Assembly: GCA_003116995.1 (NCBI GenBank)
Contig: BDSL01000003.1
Span: forward strand, 1,550,001 to 1,614,000
Reading direction: 5' to 3'
Length of the DNA: 64,000 bases
Source: Yamagishiella unicocca
Taxonomy: Eukaryota; Chlorophyta; Chlorophyceae; Chlamydomonadales; Volvocaceae
Part shown: in pieces, positions 1 to 10,330 of the stretch
How positions within the stretch are numbered: the first letter of the stretch is position 1
How the letters are laid out: each line of letters opens with the position of its first letter
Notes under the pieces: model-generated
What the model was told of the DNA's origin: nothing
Database searches by the model: none
Seen by the model: only the letters and a program-made list of their open reading frames with translations
Program-made: the position numbers and the translations under genes

Positions 1-306
1 ACCAGGGCCCAGAGCGGGTGGGGAAGGCGGTCGACGCGAAGCATGCGGGCAAGGGGCAGCAGGGGGCGTTAGGAACAACATCCAGGCGCGGAGCGGGTGG
101 ACAGGGGTCAAAGCAACGAAGAGGCCCCAGCGGCGCGGCGAAAGAGGCGGAGGCAGGAAAGGGGAGGACGGATATACGGGGAGACGGGGACGCGGGCTGG
201 TACGGCGGCGTACGGCGTTGTACGGCGGAGGCCTGTATGACGGAGGGAGGAAGTGAGAAAATATGGGGCGTGAAGATGCGGGACAGGGGGGCAAGGCTAG
301 CAGGCG
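1..306 (+). repeat. Dispersed element F1, right-hand part, cut by window edge
   Basis: Bases 1-306 match 36445-36750 of the long F1 copy in the TCERG1-like gene almost base for base, then the two diverge. The left part of this copy lies outside the window. No intact gene is seen in it; the open frames here are also open in other copies and are repeat-derived. Confidence 0.85.
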
Positions 307-567
307 CATGGTGGGTTGGGAGGGGGGGGGGTGGCGGGCGACCCGGTGTGACACGCGGTTGGGGAGGAGTAGGCGCGAGGGGCAGGAATGCGATTGCAGG
401 GGACGTACGAGGCGTGACGGCGAAGCCTGAGCCGCACCAGCGCACGTGGGTGTCGGTTTGTTATATTGTCGGTTGGTTGGTTCTTGGTTGCGTGTCCACG
501 GTGGGATGCGTATGCATGGGCCTTATGCAGTAGGCCTTCTCAACATGTTTAGGCCGTTGGGTGGGGT

Positions 568-800
568 TCGAGGGAAACCCGTGGATGTCCGAAAAAACCG
601 TTAAAAGAGAAGTTTTGAGATGCATGCTGGAGAACTGGGTTGGGGATACGAAAGCCGAAGGTCGTAATATGACCTTTGGCGGCTAAGCTATATCGGCTAC
701 GGTGAGACGAAAAGGAGCGAGGACCCCACGCGACGCACGTAAAGTTTGCGCAGAATCGGTTTTGGGCGCTAGCAGGAAAACTGTGGGAGTGGGTGCGGGT
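568..800 (+). repeat. Dispersed element F1, second truncated copy
   Basis: It starts with the constant F1 end TCGAGGGAAACCCGTGG and follows the long copy (35940 onward) through the ATGCATGCTGGAGAACTGGG block and the GCCGAAGGTC...GACCTTTGGC hairpin. It then diverges near 800. A G-rich string, about TGGGTGGGG, occurs on both sides and may be a short target-site duplication, but the low complexity makes this weak. Confidence 0.8.
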
Positions 801-920
801 GGGTGGGGAGGGAGGCGGCGGGTGATGAGTCAAGGGATCCGCGCGCAGTCCCGTGGGTGCGGTAGGGACGGGCAGCTGCGCCCTCGTCGAATTCGAGCCG
901 GGGTGATCACGTACAGGAGC

Positions 921-991
921 AACCCAGGGTGGTGAGGCAACCCAGGGTGGTGAGGCAACCCAGGGTGGTGAGGCAACCCAGGGTGGCGAGG
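921..991 (+). repeat. 18-bp minisatellite, four copies
   Basis: Four near-perfect tandem copies of an 18-bp unit containing AACCCAGGGTGGTGAGGC lie just upstream of the first recognisable GNAT exon, probably inside an intron of that gene. Confidence 0.85.
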
Positions 992-1056
992 CTACGCCGA
1001 CTATAGCGCTACTTGCATCCGGTGACACCGGATGGCGCTGGCCGTTTGGGGCGCAG

Positions 1057-2435
1057 GTCCATCGGGCACTGCAGCGACTATGCCGCGCTGGCGACATCCC
1101 GTGCGGCGGCGGCGGCGGCGGAGCAGCAGCAGCGGCGGCGGCAGGAGTGCGCCGACACGCGACGGACAGCATCACCGACCCGACCGACCCGGGCGCCCTT
1201 GCCGCTACCGGTGTCACTGGCGTGGGGGGCCGAGGCGCGTCGCCTCCGACGCCCGCCACCGCCGCGGCAGCAGCAGGCGAGGGTGCCCCAGGAAGCAGCG
1301 CCACGCGTGACGACGAGCTTGTCGTACGATTGTACGACTGTCGCAGCGCCGGCCCGGCCACGGCTGTGGGGCTGCGGCGGGCGCACTCTGTCGTACGGGA
1401 GCAGTTCGGGTACTCTCTGGCGGACTGCCGGCTGTTCGACTATGTGGCACTGCTCACGAAGGTGCGTGGCGCTTTGATGAGGGCGGGTGCTTGGATGGAG
1501 GGGTGGATGCGGGTAAGTGTCGTACGGTTGGATGGGTTAGGTGCCGTACACAGTGCAGGCAGCTGGGCCAAGCTGACAGGCGGACGGAGGCTGGGAGGTG
1601 ATGAGCGAATGCGACAGCCGGCTGGCCGGGAACACCACTGGACGACGTGGGCACGGATCCGAATCGGGGACACCACCGGATGACGTGGACACTGATACGG
1701 GACCTGGGATGACGTCGTACAGCTCGCTCCTCGCAGGGGCGCTCCGCCGTGTCCGCCGCTGTCGTGGACGTGTACGGCACCGACCTTGCGGAGCTGTACC
1801 TGGTGGCGACTCGCACGGCCATGCAGCGTCGCGGGTACGGCACGGCGCTTGTACGGCAGCTGGAGATTGAACTGGGTGGCGCAGGTGAGGCGGAGGTGCT
1901 GTGTGGCTTCGACGCTTCTAGGGTCTAGGGGTTTGGGGGTAGAAAGAAGCGTTGTTGTGGGGTCGGGTCATGATGTGTATTTGTCGGGTACACCGCCGCT
2001 GCTGGTGCCTTATGCGGGGCAAGCACGTCTTGGCAGCCTGGCCCCGCCCCTACCACGGACTCACAGCACCGGGCGTTTCTTTCTGACTACCATTAAGACC
2101 AAACCGCTGCCTGCTACCGGTATTGTGGGCTGACTCTGCTGAATGATTGCCGCTTGCCGTACGTGGTGTCTCTCACGTGCTCCGAAGGCATACGTCAGGT
2201 GCTGGTCTCAGTGGACGATGATGACGAAGCGAACCAGATGCTGTGGCGCGATAAGTTTGGATTCCAGCCGCTGACGGTTCCGGAGTTGGCGCAGCTGGGA
2301 TGTTCCTTCGGCGCGTTCAGCCCTGATGCGGCAGCGGGTACGGTGTTCTTTTCCCGGAAGCTGAGTACTGAACGGAAGTCATCATTTGCTGGCGGAATCA
2401 GCGGTAATGGCGCGCGGGACTGTAGGCGAGCCTGA
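1057..2435 (+). CDS. GNAT-family acetyltransferase, 3' part (PHD-finger/IDM1-like C-terminus)
   Basis: Three exons in consistent phase: 1057-1461, 1737-1884 and 2188-2435 (TGA). They encode about 266 residues. The second exon carries the acetyl-CoA loop, LVATRTAMQRRGYGTALVRQ, matching the GNAT motif A pattern R-x-x-G-x-G. The third carries WRDKFGF, the usual strand near the GNAT C-terminus. The order (VHRALQRL, then VVREQFGYSLADCRLFDYV, then the GNAT core) resembles the region after the PHD finger in plant IDM1-like histone acetyltransferases. That subfamily call is inference, because no PHD finger is in the window. Upstream exons must lie before base 1 or be hidden in the repeats at 1-1056. 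Exon 1 includes a Gly/Ala-rich low-complexity stretch. Confidence 0.72.
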
Positions 2436-2932
2436 CTTAGCAGGAGCAGTATGGGCACAGCACGCAATGTTAGATTTGCTTGGCGGAGGCCCGCGGGTCG
2501 TCAGGTCGCGGTTGTCAAATGCGCGTACCCAGGCAGACCTATCCTTGACCTTTGTCCTTATGGTGCAGTCTATTCGTCGCTGCTTCCGTTAATGGACAAC
2601 TTCACCTAAGAATGAACGCGCATGAGAAAAGAAGCCAGGGCTCCAAGTGTTGTTGACATCAATCGTGGATGGTCTGAATGCATCTTCAAATGACGTAGTA
2701 AGCCCGTAAGAAAATGCCGAGGAATGGGAGACCAATGTACGAGTGGCCTTACGCGAGCCAATAAAGGCTCAGATATGCGGGCGGAGGGTTTCGAACCCTC
2801 GACCTTAGGATATCCCAAGTCATATTCAGTAGTGCTCTCACATGATAGCGTTTGTAGTGTTTGATGATAGCGCATAAAGGAACCAAACACGGACTATCGA
2901 ATAGCTCGACGCCTCAATCTGTTTGTTCTCCG
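2436..2932. other. GNAT 3' flank; tRNA-like T-arm relic
   Basis: No gene is seen. At 2784-2800 there is a perfect 5-bp stem around TTTCGAA; read on the minus strand it looks like a tRNA T-arm and Pol III B box. No matching acceptor 5' strand or anticodon arm could be assembled. It is at most a tRNA relic or a piece of a tRNA-derived SINE. Confidence 0.5.
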
Positions 2933-4020
2933 GCCCCTCCCCGGTAGTTACCGGGTGCCCCACTTGTGGGCAAGTAGGTTTGTGGTTGAACCTGCTGGTC
3001 GAGGTTGTCGTTGATGGGGGTGGAGATACAGAGCTTATGACACGGTCAGGTGTCGTACCCCAGCGTCGGGGTCCTGTAACGCAAGGAATTTTTTTTTTTG
3101 TTCTTTCGTTCTTTCTTTCCTGGTGCCACCTTTGCTGGTTCGAGATACGAGTGGTGCGGGTGATGGGCAGGTGAGCCAATGGGGGCTTTTGTGGTGGTTT
3201 TGACGCGTAAGGGTGGCCTGCATGGGGCCGTGTCCTGCCGTCGCTTGTGCTGACTTTGCATGATGCTGTTTGCCTGCTGTTGCCCGTACCCGACCTTGGT
3301 TCCGTGTCTCTTCCGCAGTGCTTTCCCGCCGGGATAAGGGCGGGTGCCGCCTGTCGTGCGGCCACTGTAACGCGGTCTCTCTCTCAGCTCACTTTTTCCA
3401 ACCGGGTGAGAGCCCCGGACCCCAACCCAACCACTTTTCCCCTCCCCGGTAGTTACCGGGTGCCCCACTTGTGGGCAAGTAGGTTTGTGGTTGAACCTGC
3501 TGGTCGAGGTTGTCGTTGATGGGGGTGGAGATACAGAGCTTATGACACGGTCAGGTGTCGTACCCCAGCGTCGGGGTCCTGTAACGCAAGGAATTTTTTT
3601 AGCTCACTGTAACGCGGTCTCTCTCTTACTGGTCTCTCTCTCTCAGCTACTGTAACGCGGGTGATGGGCAGTGCTTTCCCGCCGGGATAAGGGCGGGTGC
3701 CGCCTGTCGTGCGGCCACTGTAACGCGGTCTCTCTCTCTCTCTCTCCTTTGCTGGTTCGAGATACGAGTGGTGCGGGTGATGGGCAGGTGAGCCAATGGG
3801 GGCTTTTGTGGTGGTTTTGACGCGTAAGGGTGGCCTGCATGGGGCCGTGTCCTGCCGTCGCTTGTGCTGACTTTGCATGATGCTGTTTGCCTGCTGTTGC
3901 CCGTACCCGACCTTGGTTCCGTGTCTCTTCCGCAGTGCTTTCCCGCCGGGATAAGGGCGGGTGCCGCCTGTCGTGCGGCCACTGTAACGCGGTCTCTCTC
4001 TCTAACGCGGTCTCTCTCTC
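2933..4020 (+). repeat. LINE 5' UTR tandem monomers
   Basis: The block starting CCCCTCCCCGGTAGTTACCG at about 2933 recurs at about 3436, a period of about 504 bp. A third, rearranged unit (TTTGCTGGTTCGAGATACGA) begins near 3748. Units end in TAACGCGGTCTCTCTCT tracts and the later ones carry internal deletions. Tandem 5' monomers act as promoters in mammalian L1, so a promoter role here is an inference. Confidence 0.85.
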
Positions 4021-4128
4021 TCAGCTAGGAAATCAGCACCGAAGACGCTGAAGATAGCCGGTTTGAGCAAAGGCACGGCTCCTCGCTTCGAACTGGAAGA
4101 AGTTGATTCTATTTCTGGTTCTGGTACC

Positions 4129-5280
4129 ATGGAGGAGGCTATAGACACTCTGAAGGCGGACATGTCATCGACCTTCTCGGCGAAACTTGCGGATATGTCG
4201 TCGACCTTCTCGGCGCAATTCGCAAGCCTCAGCCGGATGTTCGACGAACGGCTGGAGAAGTTCAGCGACAGCTTAAAGAGGGAGAGCCAGCGGCTGGACG
4301 CGGAGATCCACGCCGTTCACCAACGGCTCAGCAGGTCGGTCGGCGAACCCACCGATGGCCAAGAGGCGCTCGTGGTGAAGGTCAACAACCTGTACACGAT
4401 GGTACAGGACCTTACCTCAGCGATTCAGAAGCTGCAGAGGGCCTGGTCAGGGCTACAGCAAGAGGGTCCGGCCGCAGCACAGCAGCACCCCAGGCGAGCC
4501 ACGCAGGCATACGAGGTGGGGCGGACAGTACCTCTCACGGAGTCGGGATCTTTGATCCTAAGCAACATTGGGCGCAATATCGCGCTGCCAGAAATTCAGC
4601 AAAAGCTGGAGGGGGTTATGGAGTATGTACAGATCCGTAGCGTAGGCATCAAGGCGGAAGAGGTGCCGTCGGGGATGAGCGCCTTCAGGAAGGCGGTCGG
4701 CGCCAGCAGCGGAGACGACAAGGCCGACACGGCAATGGAGATGGACGAGCAGGCGGGAGCAGCAGCGGCGGTAACTCCAGGTGGAGAAGCACGGCAGGTC
4801 ACCGGCACCGCAGCTCCGGCTGATGGCGCCGGGGCGGCCACAAGGGAGCAGTTCTCACCGGTGCGCCGCATAATAGTGCGGTTCACGGGTGAGGCAGAGG
4901 ATGTTCAGGCTGCAAGGGCAGCCTTCATCAGCTGCGCTGTGTTCATCCGGCAGACGTTCCAGTGGGTGGTTGCCGACAACCTCACCCCCGCTGGTCGCGC
5001 CGCCCGACGTGCAGCATCGTACGACTACAAGAGGTTGCTGGACGGCGGCATGCGGCCGAAGTGGCGCAACGGCGCCCAGATCTTCGTACTGCCTCCGGGG
5101 TCACGTGTCCCCAGGCAGTACACAGAAGAGGACGTGAAGCGCTGCCCGGAGGCACCACCAGAGACGGGCGGACGAGGAGTGAGGGGAGGCGGAGCATGGC
5201 GCAGTATGGCGGGGTCCGGTGAGGGACCCGGGAGGAATGGAGACCTGGGAGGTGCGCGTAACGGCGACGCACGAATCTAA
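4129..5280 (+). CDS. LINE ORF1 (nucleic-acid-binding, L1 ORF1p-like)
   Basis: About 383 residues from the ATG at 4129, which has a good context (GGTACCATGG). The frame is open upstream to 4006 but contains no earlier ATG. Residues 1-75 form a heptad-rich coiled coil with a tandem ADMSSTFSA repeat, suggesting a multimer. A low-complexity, acidic and alanine-rich linker follows. The C-terminal part (VRRIIVRFTG ... LTPAGRAAR ... GMRPKWRNGAQIF) resembles the L1 ORF1p C-terminal domain, which binds RNA with the RRM. The last 40 residues are Gly/Arg-rich. The stop TAA overlaps the ORF2 start as TAATG. The expected role is coating the element RNA. Confidence 0.82.
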   Translation: MEEAIDTLKADMSSTFSAKLADMSSTFSAQFASLSRMFDERLEKFSDSLKRESQRLDAEIHAVHQRLSRSVGEPTDGQEALVVKVNNLYTMVQDLTSAIQKLQRAWSGLQQEGPAAAQQHPRRATQAYEVGRTVPLTESGSLILSNIGRNIALPEIQQKLEGVMEYVQIRSVGIKAEEVPSGMSAFRKAVGASSGDDKADTAMEMDEQAGAAAAVTPGGEARQVTGTAAPADGAGAATREQFSPVRRIIVRFTGEAEDVQAARAAFISCAVFIRQTFQWVVADNLTPAGRAARRAASYDYKRLLDGGMRPKWRNGAQIFVLPPGSRVPRQYTEEDVKRCPEAPPETGGRGVRGGGAWRSMAGSGEGPGRNGDLGGARNGDARI

Positions 5281-8200
5281 TGACGGATAGTAACCTGCGT
5301 ATCATTTTGTGGAACGTGCGCCATCTTGAGGAAGGCAAGCTGCAGGAGGACGAACTAATATGGCATTTACTTTCTATGCATGATATCATCATTTGTGTTG
5401 AAACACACGGCACAGAAGCGCACCCGACAGCAGGTCAACAGCTACCGGGTTATAAGAATTTTTGCGTGGACAGGCCTAGAATGGGGGGCAGGAGGGCGGG
5501 AGGTGTAGCCGTGTACGTCCACGATAGAATCGCAGACGCCTTGGAGCCGTTACTGTATGTAGCGGAGCCTCGGGGCTGCGAGTCTGTGTGGCTGCGGCTG
5601 CGCTCCGATTGGGCGGACGCAGGCGGCCGTAGTTTGCTGATCGGTGCGTGCTATATCGCGCCCGAAGACTCGTCCTACCATAGGGAAGGACGACCAGCAG
5701 CCACGAACGCCGAAGCAGCCCTAGATGCCTTTGCTGCTCTTCAAGCGAGATTAGGCGCACTGCGACGTGACGACGACCTAGTGCTCCTTGCCGGTGATTT
5801 CAACGCACGTATGTCTGGGGGACAGAGCGGGATTCCAGACCTGCCCGACATCACAGTAGCAGGTTTAGCAGAGCAATTAGGGGCTCCCTTTGGCTATGAC
5901 GACAGCATTGATGCTGTTCCACGTTTTCGGAATTGTGTCGACGCGCGCACCAACCACGCGGGCATTGAGCTGGGGAACGTATGCCGCTCAGAAGGCCTGT
6001 GTGTAGTAAATGGGAGGGTTAGAGGTGATGAACGCGGGGCTCTTACGTTCTTGGGCCCGCAAGGTGGCAGTACGGTGGACCTATTTCTAACTAGTCCTAG
6101 TCTGTTTTCTAAGTGTCAGGCTTTATTTGTGTTTGATAATCTGCATAATAGGCTACGTACGCGTGGTACGGGCGGGCGTACGTTCAGTGACCACGGACCG
6201 GTTAGTCTACAACTGGGCGTGCGGTTGCAACGGCCGGACGGGGAATTACCTCCACGTCGTCCTCGTAAGCGTCTGGGATTCAACGTCAGCCAGTGGAGGA
6301 AGTATGCAACCTATTTCACTGCAGACGACAGTGCAGTAATGGCAAATCTACAGGAGGTTACGCAAGGGTTGGATAATGGATCTGTTTCTAGCACATGTGC
6401 GGTAGATCGTATAGGCGAGATTCTGTACGGAGCTATGAAGCAGGCTTTTGGGGTGGGGCGTGAGTCGCGGCAACCGCGATCGAATCACGCGCCTTGGTGG
6501 AATGCGGAATGTGCGCAAAAGCATGCTGCTATGAGTTCTAAGCTAACGGATGCAAAAGGTCAAGGCAGGTGTTCGGGGGTGTGGCAAGCATACAGGGTCG
6601 CGAGGCAGGAGTTCAATAGAGCACGCAGGCGCGCAATGGCGGCTTTTGAGCACGAGGAATGGCGCGCATTCATTAACAACTGTCGCGGAGACCCTAAGGC
6701 GCTATGGCGCAAGCTTTCGGACGGGTCATCGGAGTCGTGCCCTATTACTGATGCAGACGCGTGGCGAAGTCATTTCCAGGCGCTGCTCAATGAAAGGCAG
6801 CGCCCACCAGATTATGAGCGTGCAACAGATATACTGGGCTTTGTTAATAGAGTAGATAGGCACACGTTACCTTGGTGGCGTGCCTTAGGGGAGGAGGAAG
6901 CAGAACTTAGGAGGCGAGCGGCAGATGAGGCGCTCAACACGCCAATTACGGCGGCGGAAGTTGCAGTGGTTTTGGAGAAGCTACCGAATGGCAAGTCGAG
7001 CGGTCCCGAGAAAGTGTGCGGCGAGTGCTACCGATACGCTCGGAAGCTTCGCAGTGGCAGCGAGGATCGGAGCCCAGAAATTAACAGGCTTGTCCCGGTT
7101 GTGACGGTGCTAATGGAGCATATTCGCGCTACGGGTGATTACCCTGCACAGTTTACTGTGTCGGATCTAGTCCCGGTGTATAAGGGGAATGGGAAGGACA
7201 TGTTAGAGTGCAGTAATTACAGAGGGATCGCGGTGGGCGGAGTGCTTGCCAAATGTTACGCTTCAGTTCTGGAACGGCGTCTTTCAAAATTCGCCGAATC
7301 TGAATTTGCAGCAAGACCGGTCCGACACTGGTGTCAAGCGGGTTTTCGTCGGGGTTTGGGCACACAACATCATCTTTTCGCGCTTCGTCATTTTATAGCT
7401 CGTTACGCTAGGCCGGGGCAACACGGGCTTTTAGTCTGCCAGATCGATTTCGAGAAGGCTTTTGATCGTGTGGACCGAAATTTGTTGTGGGCTCGGCTAA
7501 GGGAACGGGGTCTTTCTGGGCAAATGCTGTCTGCTATTAGGCGTTGTTATGATAAGGTGCAATTGCGCGTGAAAGTCAACGGGAAGAGAGGTGAGCGGTT
7601 TGAATCAGTGCAGGGGGTAAAGCAGGGATGCCCGCTAAGCCCAGTCCTGTTCGGGTTGTTTATCGAATCATTTGCGGATTACGTAGATGAGCACGAGCAA
7701 AGGCAACCTCGGGGATGCGTCCCCACCGCGCATGGAAAAGGGGTCCCGGAGCTGCTGTACGCGGATGACCTTACGCTCATGACTATGAATCGGGAACGGA
7801 TGCAATTCCTGTTGGATAGGTTAGCGGAATTCTGTGATGCATTTGGAATGAATTTGAATGTGGGTAAATGCGAGTTGATGGTATTCGCCGGTAGGCAAAC
7901 GTCCTACGACGCACTTTTGAGTGATGCAGCAGGGTTGCGTTATGCGGGCCAGACGGTACCAGTCAAAGAGCGCGCAAAATATCTTGGACTGCGATATGGA
8001 TCAGGTTTTTCGTTCGACTCGTGCCGAATGGAGCTATGCGATGTGGGTCGCAGGGGAGTTTTTGCTTTAATGCGTAAGTTAGAATTAAATCGCGTATGGG
8101 CACCCGATCTTATGCTACGCTGTTTTGACGCCCAAATAAGGCCTTTATTATCGTACGGAGCGGAGGTATGGGGACCAGACGCTATTTGGGAAGTTTTAGG

Positions 8201-9236
8201 AACTAAGGGTAGACAGCGGGTTAGGGAGTGGCAAAGATGGAACCAGCGGGGAGGGTCAGGAGCGACGGGGGAGAATGCGGCGCTGCTTGGCAGATGGGGA
8301 AAATGGGTTCGAAGCACAGGTCGTGCGGCAGGTGTATTTGAAAGAGCTCTGGCGGATCCAATGGTCGAGGTACAGAAGATCTTTTTGCGCAGGGTAGTTG
8401 GCGCTAGTTTGCCTCCGAACAGGCAACTCTTCGCAGAGTCCTCTCAACTGCCTTTGCATCACTTTTGGGCACAGCAAGTGTTTGGTTTTTGGAAGCGCCT
8501 GAGTAAGCAGCCCTCGACGCTCGCACAGGCAGTCTTAGAGGAGGATATTTTTGCATGGTTGGAATCGGATCGCTCGTCAAGCGAGCATGAATATTTCTGG
8601 GCTGGTAAGGTGCTGCGGATTCTTGGAGCACTTGGGTACGACTATCGCCAACATGTGAGCGCAACGTTGAGTAATGTGGACAAAGCCAAGGCAATAGCCG
8701 CGTTGGAAATCCCGTTTGACAAGGTGCTAGAGGAGTTCAGGCGGCGTTTGCTGCTCGATTGGAACTCGAGCGATATTGATATGGATCCGCGGGTTTTTCC
8801 CGAATTTGCAGCAGGAGACAGTGATCGCGGGAAGCCGGGCGTAACAATGTGTCGCTACTCGAATTGGATGGGCGTTGCATATGCCCCCGATGCGCATACA
8901 AAGAAGCTCGATCACCTTCGCGCGTGTATGCCTCGGAAGCATCACACGGCGCTGATGCGTTTTCGTCTCGGCTGTTGGGATCTCGACGTAAGTCGTTTTG
9001 CACGTCGGCCGCGTAAGCCACGTGTTGAGAGAACGTGCCGAGTGTGCCGTGGGGATATGGTAGAAGACGAGTTTCATGTTCTTATGGAGTGTCCCGTGTA
9101 TGAGCCCCTCAGACGAGCTGTAGATTTTCCTACTGGACAGGATATGCAAGTGGTGATGACTACGTGGGATCAGGTGAAACTAGGCAACCTTTTGGCTCAG
9201 ATACAGAGGGCGCGGACAGAGTCATTAAGGGAATAA
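5280..9236 (+). CDS. LINE ORF2: endonuclease and reverse transcriptase
   Basis: 1318 residues in one uninterrupted frame. The N-terminus is an apurinic-like (EEP) endonuclease: ILWNVRHL near residue 10, E in IICVETH near 41, GDFN at 172-175 and SDH at 303-305. The reverse transcriptase shows IDFEKAFDRVD near 722, GVKQGCPLSPVLFGLF and the catalytic YADD at about 827. The C-terminus has a Cys-x2-Cys...His-x4-Cys knuckle from about residue 1253 (CRVCRGDMVEDEFHVLMEC), common in LINE ORF2 proteins. The start codon overlaps the ORF1 stop by one base (TAATG), a layout used for termination-reinitiation in some LINEs such as SART1. All key catalytic motifs are present, so the protein could be active. 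Confidence 0.95.
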   Translation: MTDSNLRIILWNVRHLEEGKLQEDELIWHLLSMHDIIICVETHGTEAHPTAGQQLPGYKNFCVDRPRMGGRRAGGVAVYVHDRIADALEPLLYVAEPRGCESVWLRLRSDWADAGGRSLLIGACYIAPEDSSYHREGRPAATNAEAALDAFAALQARLGALRRDDDLVLLAGDFNARMSGGQSGIPDLPDITVAGLAEQLGAPFGYDDSIDAVPRFRNCVDARTNHAGIELGNVCRSEGLCVVNGRVRGDERGALTFLGPQGGSTVDLFLTSPSLFSKCQALFVFDNLHNRLRTRGTGGRTFSDHGPVSLQLGVRLQRPDGELPPRRPRKRLGFNVSQWRKYATYFTADDSAVMANLQEVTQGLDNGSVSSTCAVDRIGEILYGAMKQAFGVGRESRQPRSNHAPWWNAECAQKHAAMSSKLTDAKGQGRCSGVWQAYRVARQEFNRARRRAMAAFEHEEWRAFINNCRGDPKALWRKLSDGSSESCPITDADAWRSHFQALLNERQRPPDYERATDILGFVNRVDRHTLPWWRALGEEEAELRRRAADEALNTPITAAEVAVVLEKLPNGKSSGPEKVCGECYRYARKLRSGSEDRSPEINRLVPVVTVLMEHIRATGDYPAQFTVSDLVPVYKGNGKDMLECSNYRGIAVGGVLAKCYASVLERRLSKFAESEFAARPVRHWCQAGFRRGLGTQHHLFALRHFIARYARPGQHGLLVCQIDFEKAFDRVDRNLLWARLRERGLSGQMLSAIRRCYDKVQLRVKVNGKRGERFESVQGVKQGCPLSPVLFGLFIESFADYVDEHEQRQPRGCVPTAHGKGVPELLYADDLTLMTMNRERMQFLLDRLAEFCDAFGMNLNVGKCELMVFAGRQTSYDALLSDAAGLRYAGQTVPVKERAKYLGLRYGSGFSFDSCRMELCDVGRRGVFALMRKLELNRVWAPDLMLRCFDAQIRPLLSYGAEVWGPDAIWEVLGTKGRQRVREWQRWNQRGGSGATGENAALLGRWGKWVRSTGRAAGVFERALADPMVEVQKIFLRRVVGASLPPNRQLFAESSQLPLHHFWAQQVFGFWKRLSKQPSTLAQAVLEEDIFAWLESDRSSSEHEYFWAGKVLRILGALGYDYRQHVSATLSNVDKAKAIAALEIPFDKVLEEFRRRLLLDWNSSDIDMDPRVFPEFAAGDSDRGKPGVTMCRYSNWMGVAYAPDAHTKKLDHLRACMPRKHHTALMRFRLGCWDLDVSRFARRPRKPRVERTCRVCRGDMVEDEFHVLMECPVYEPLRRAVDFPTGQDMQVVMTTWDQVKLGNLLAQIQRARTESLRE

Positions 9237-9333
9237 TCCCGATTTTCTAGTATTAGTTCTTGAAGTGCGCCCTTTGACGGATGTCCGTTATGGGGGGACG
9301 CATGCTACTGGCGCGAGCCAGTACGACATGTAA

Positions 9334-9354
9334 TAAATCGTAAATCGTAAATCG
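9334..9354 (+). repeat. LINE 3' tail, (TAAATCG)3
   Basis: Three perfect TAAATCG heptamers follow TAA just before the sequence turns into the thioredoxin upstream region. Short tandem 3' tails in place of poly(A) occur in several LINE clades and mark the priming end. Confidence 0.75.
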
Positions 9355-9480
9355 AGCCAATTCAGTCATCTCATCAAGTTACATATCAATTGAATCCACG
9401 AGAAAGTTTGCATTCCCGTTTGTAAGAGTAAGGACTCTTGAAGCAGTCATTTTAGCGTTAACGCCGACCTTCTGAACAAC

Positions 9481-10330
9481 ATGAGTGCTATTCACATTGC
9501 AAGCAAGGCTGACTGGGACAAGCGCCTGGAGACCGCGAAGGCTGAGGGCAAGGCGGTAAGCTGACATTTTGGCTATCGATGGCTTGCCAAGGAGCCCTGA
9601 CTGACAGAGATCAACGCGCGCCATTCTTTGAACCCTGCGCGCACCGGCCTTTTATGGTCGCAGTGCATCGTCGATTTCCATGCTCAGGTAAGCGACCAAT
9701 TGTTGTAGTGGAGAATGACGGTGCGTGTTCGTTGAAGGTTCTGCTTGGACCCCTTGCTGTGTTGGGCCTGGAGCTCGGCGAACTCACTTCATTTACCTCT
9801 GCGCAGTGGTGTGGCCCTTGCAAGATGATTGCGCCCCTTTTTGAGACGATGAGTAGGGAGCATCCCCACGTTTACTTCCTGAAGGTGGACGTGGACGACG
9901 TCCCTGTAAGTGCAGCTGATCCGTCCATATCATGTAGATGAAGAATTCACTAATCCAGGCATTCGCACCGGGCTGGGTATGCTCCATCGCGCAGTGCCCG
10001 TTTGCAGTCCGCACGTATGCCAGACAAATGCAAGTCTCAATCAGGATTCGCGCAATGGCCTGCTTGGCATATGGAGTACGGGACGTCGTTTGACCATGTG
10101 TGCTAACCTTGCTCGACTGGCGCCAGCTCACCCCCTCCACCCCCCTTCCCTGCTGAACGTAACGTCCCACCCGCCAGGCTGTGGCTGAGGTGTGCGGCAT
10201 CACGGCCATGCCCACTTTCCATGTGTTCGTTAACGGAGTGAAGGCAGATGAGCTTGTTGGCGCGTCACAGGACAAGCTTAAGTTGCTGGTCCAGAAATAC
10301 TCGGATGCTGGCATCGTCAAAGCTCCATAG
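9481..10330 (+). CDS. TRXh: Thioredoxin h (cytosolic type)
   Basis: Four exons: 9481-9555, 9664-9687, 9807-9905 and 10178-10330 (TAG). All introns are phase 0 with GTAAGY donors, giving a 116-residue protein. The active site is [13 protein letters not shown]. The buried Asp lies in IVDFHAQ and the cis-proline in ITAMPTF, both standard for thioredoxins. The C-terminal VGASQDKLK matches algal thioredoxin h closely. There is no transit peptide, so it should be cytosolic and act as an NADPH-thioredoxin-reductase-dependent disulfide reductase. Exon 2 is only 24 bp, and a splice site falls between the helper residues and the active-site Trp. The LINE ends about 126 bp upstream, so the promoter or 5' UTR may include LINE sequence. 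Family certain, subtype likely. Confidence 0.95.

Larger units (their letters stand above)
2933..9354 (+). mobile_element. LINE (non-LTR retrotransposon), apparently full-length
   Basis: The element has tandem 5' repeats (2933-4020), ORF1 with a coiled coil (4129-5280), ORF2 with an endonuclease and a reverse transcriptase (5280-9236), a short 3' UTR and a tail of three TAAATCG heptamers (9334-9354). Both ORFs are open, so it may be young or active. The L1-like ORF1 C-terminus, the endonuclease-RT-CCHC order and the lack of a visible RNase H suggest an L1-like clade; this is inference. The 5' boundary is uncertain: it is placed where the first repeat unit begins. The 3' end lies about 126 bp upstream of the thioredoxin start codon. 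I could not identify a target-site duplication. Confidence 0.9.

Noticed and set aside
549..1361. 270-codon minus-strand frame
   Set aside because: It is antisense to an F1 copy and to the GNAT exon; its repeated ASPPWVASPPWV segment comes from the 18-bp minisatellite.
2776..2870. Possible tRNA gene on the minus strand
   Set aside because: The T-arm is good but no acceptor 5' strand or anticodon stem pairs with it, with or without an intron.
4006..4128. Upstream extension of LINE ORF1
   Set aside because: The frame is open but has no ATG; the first ATG, in good context, is at 4129.
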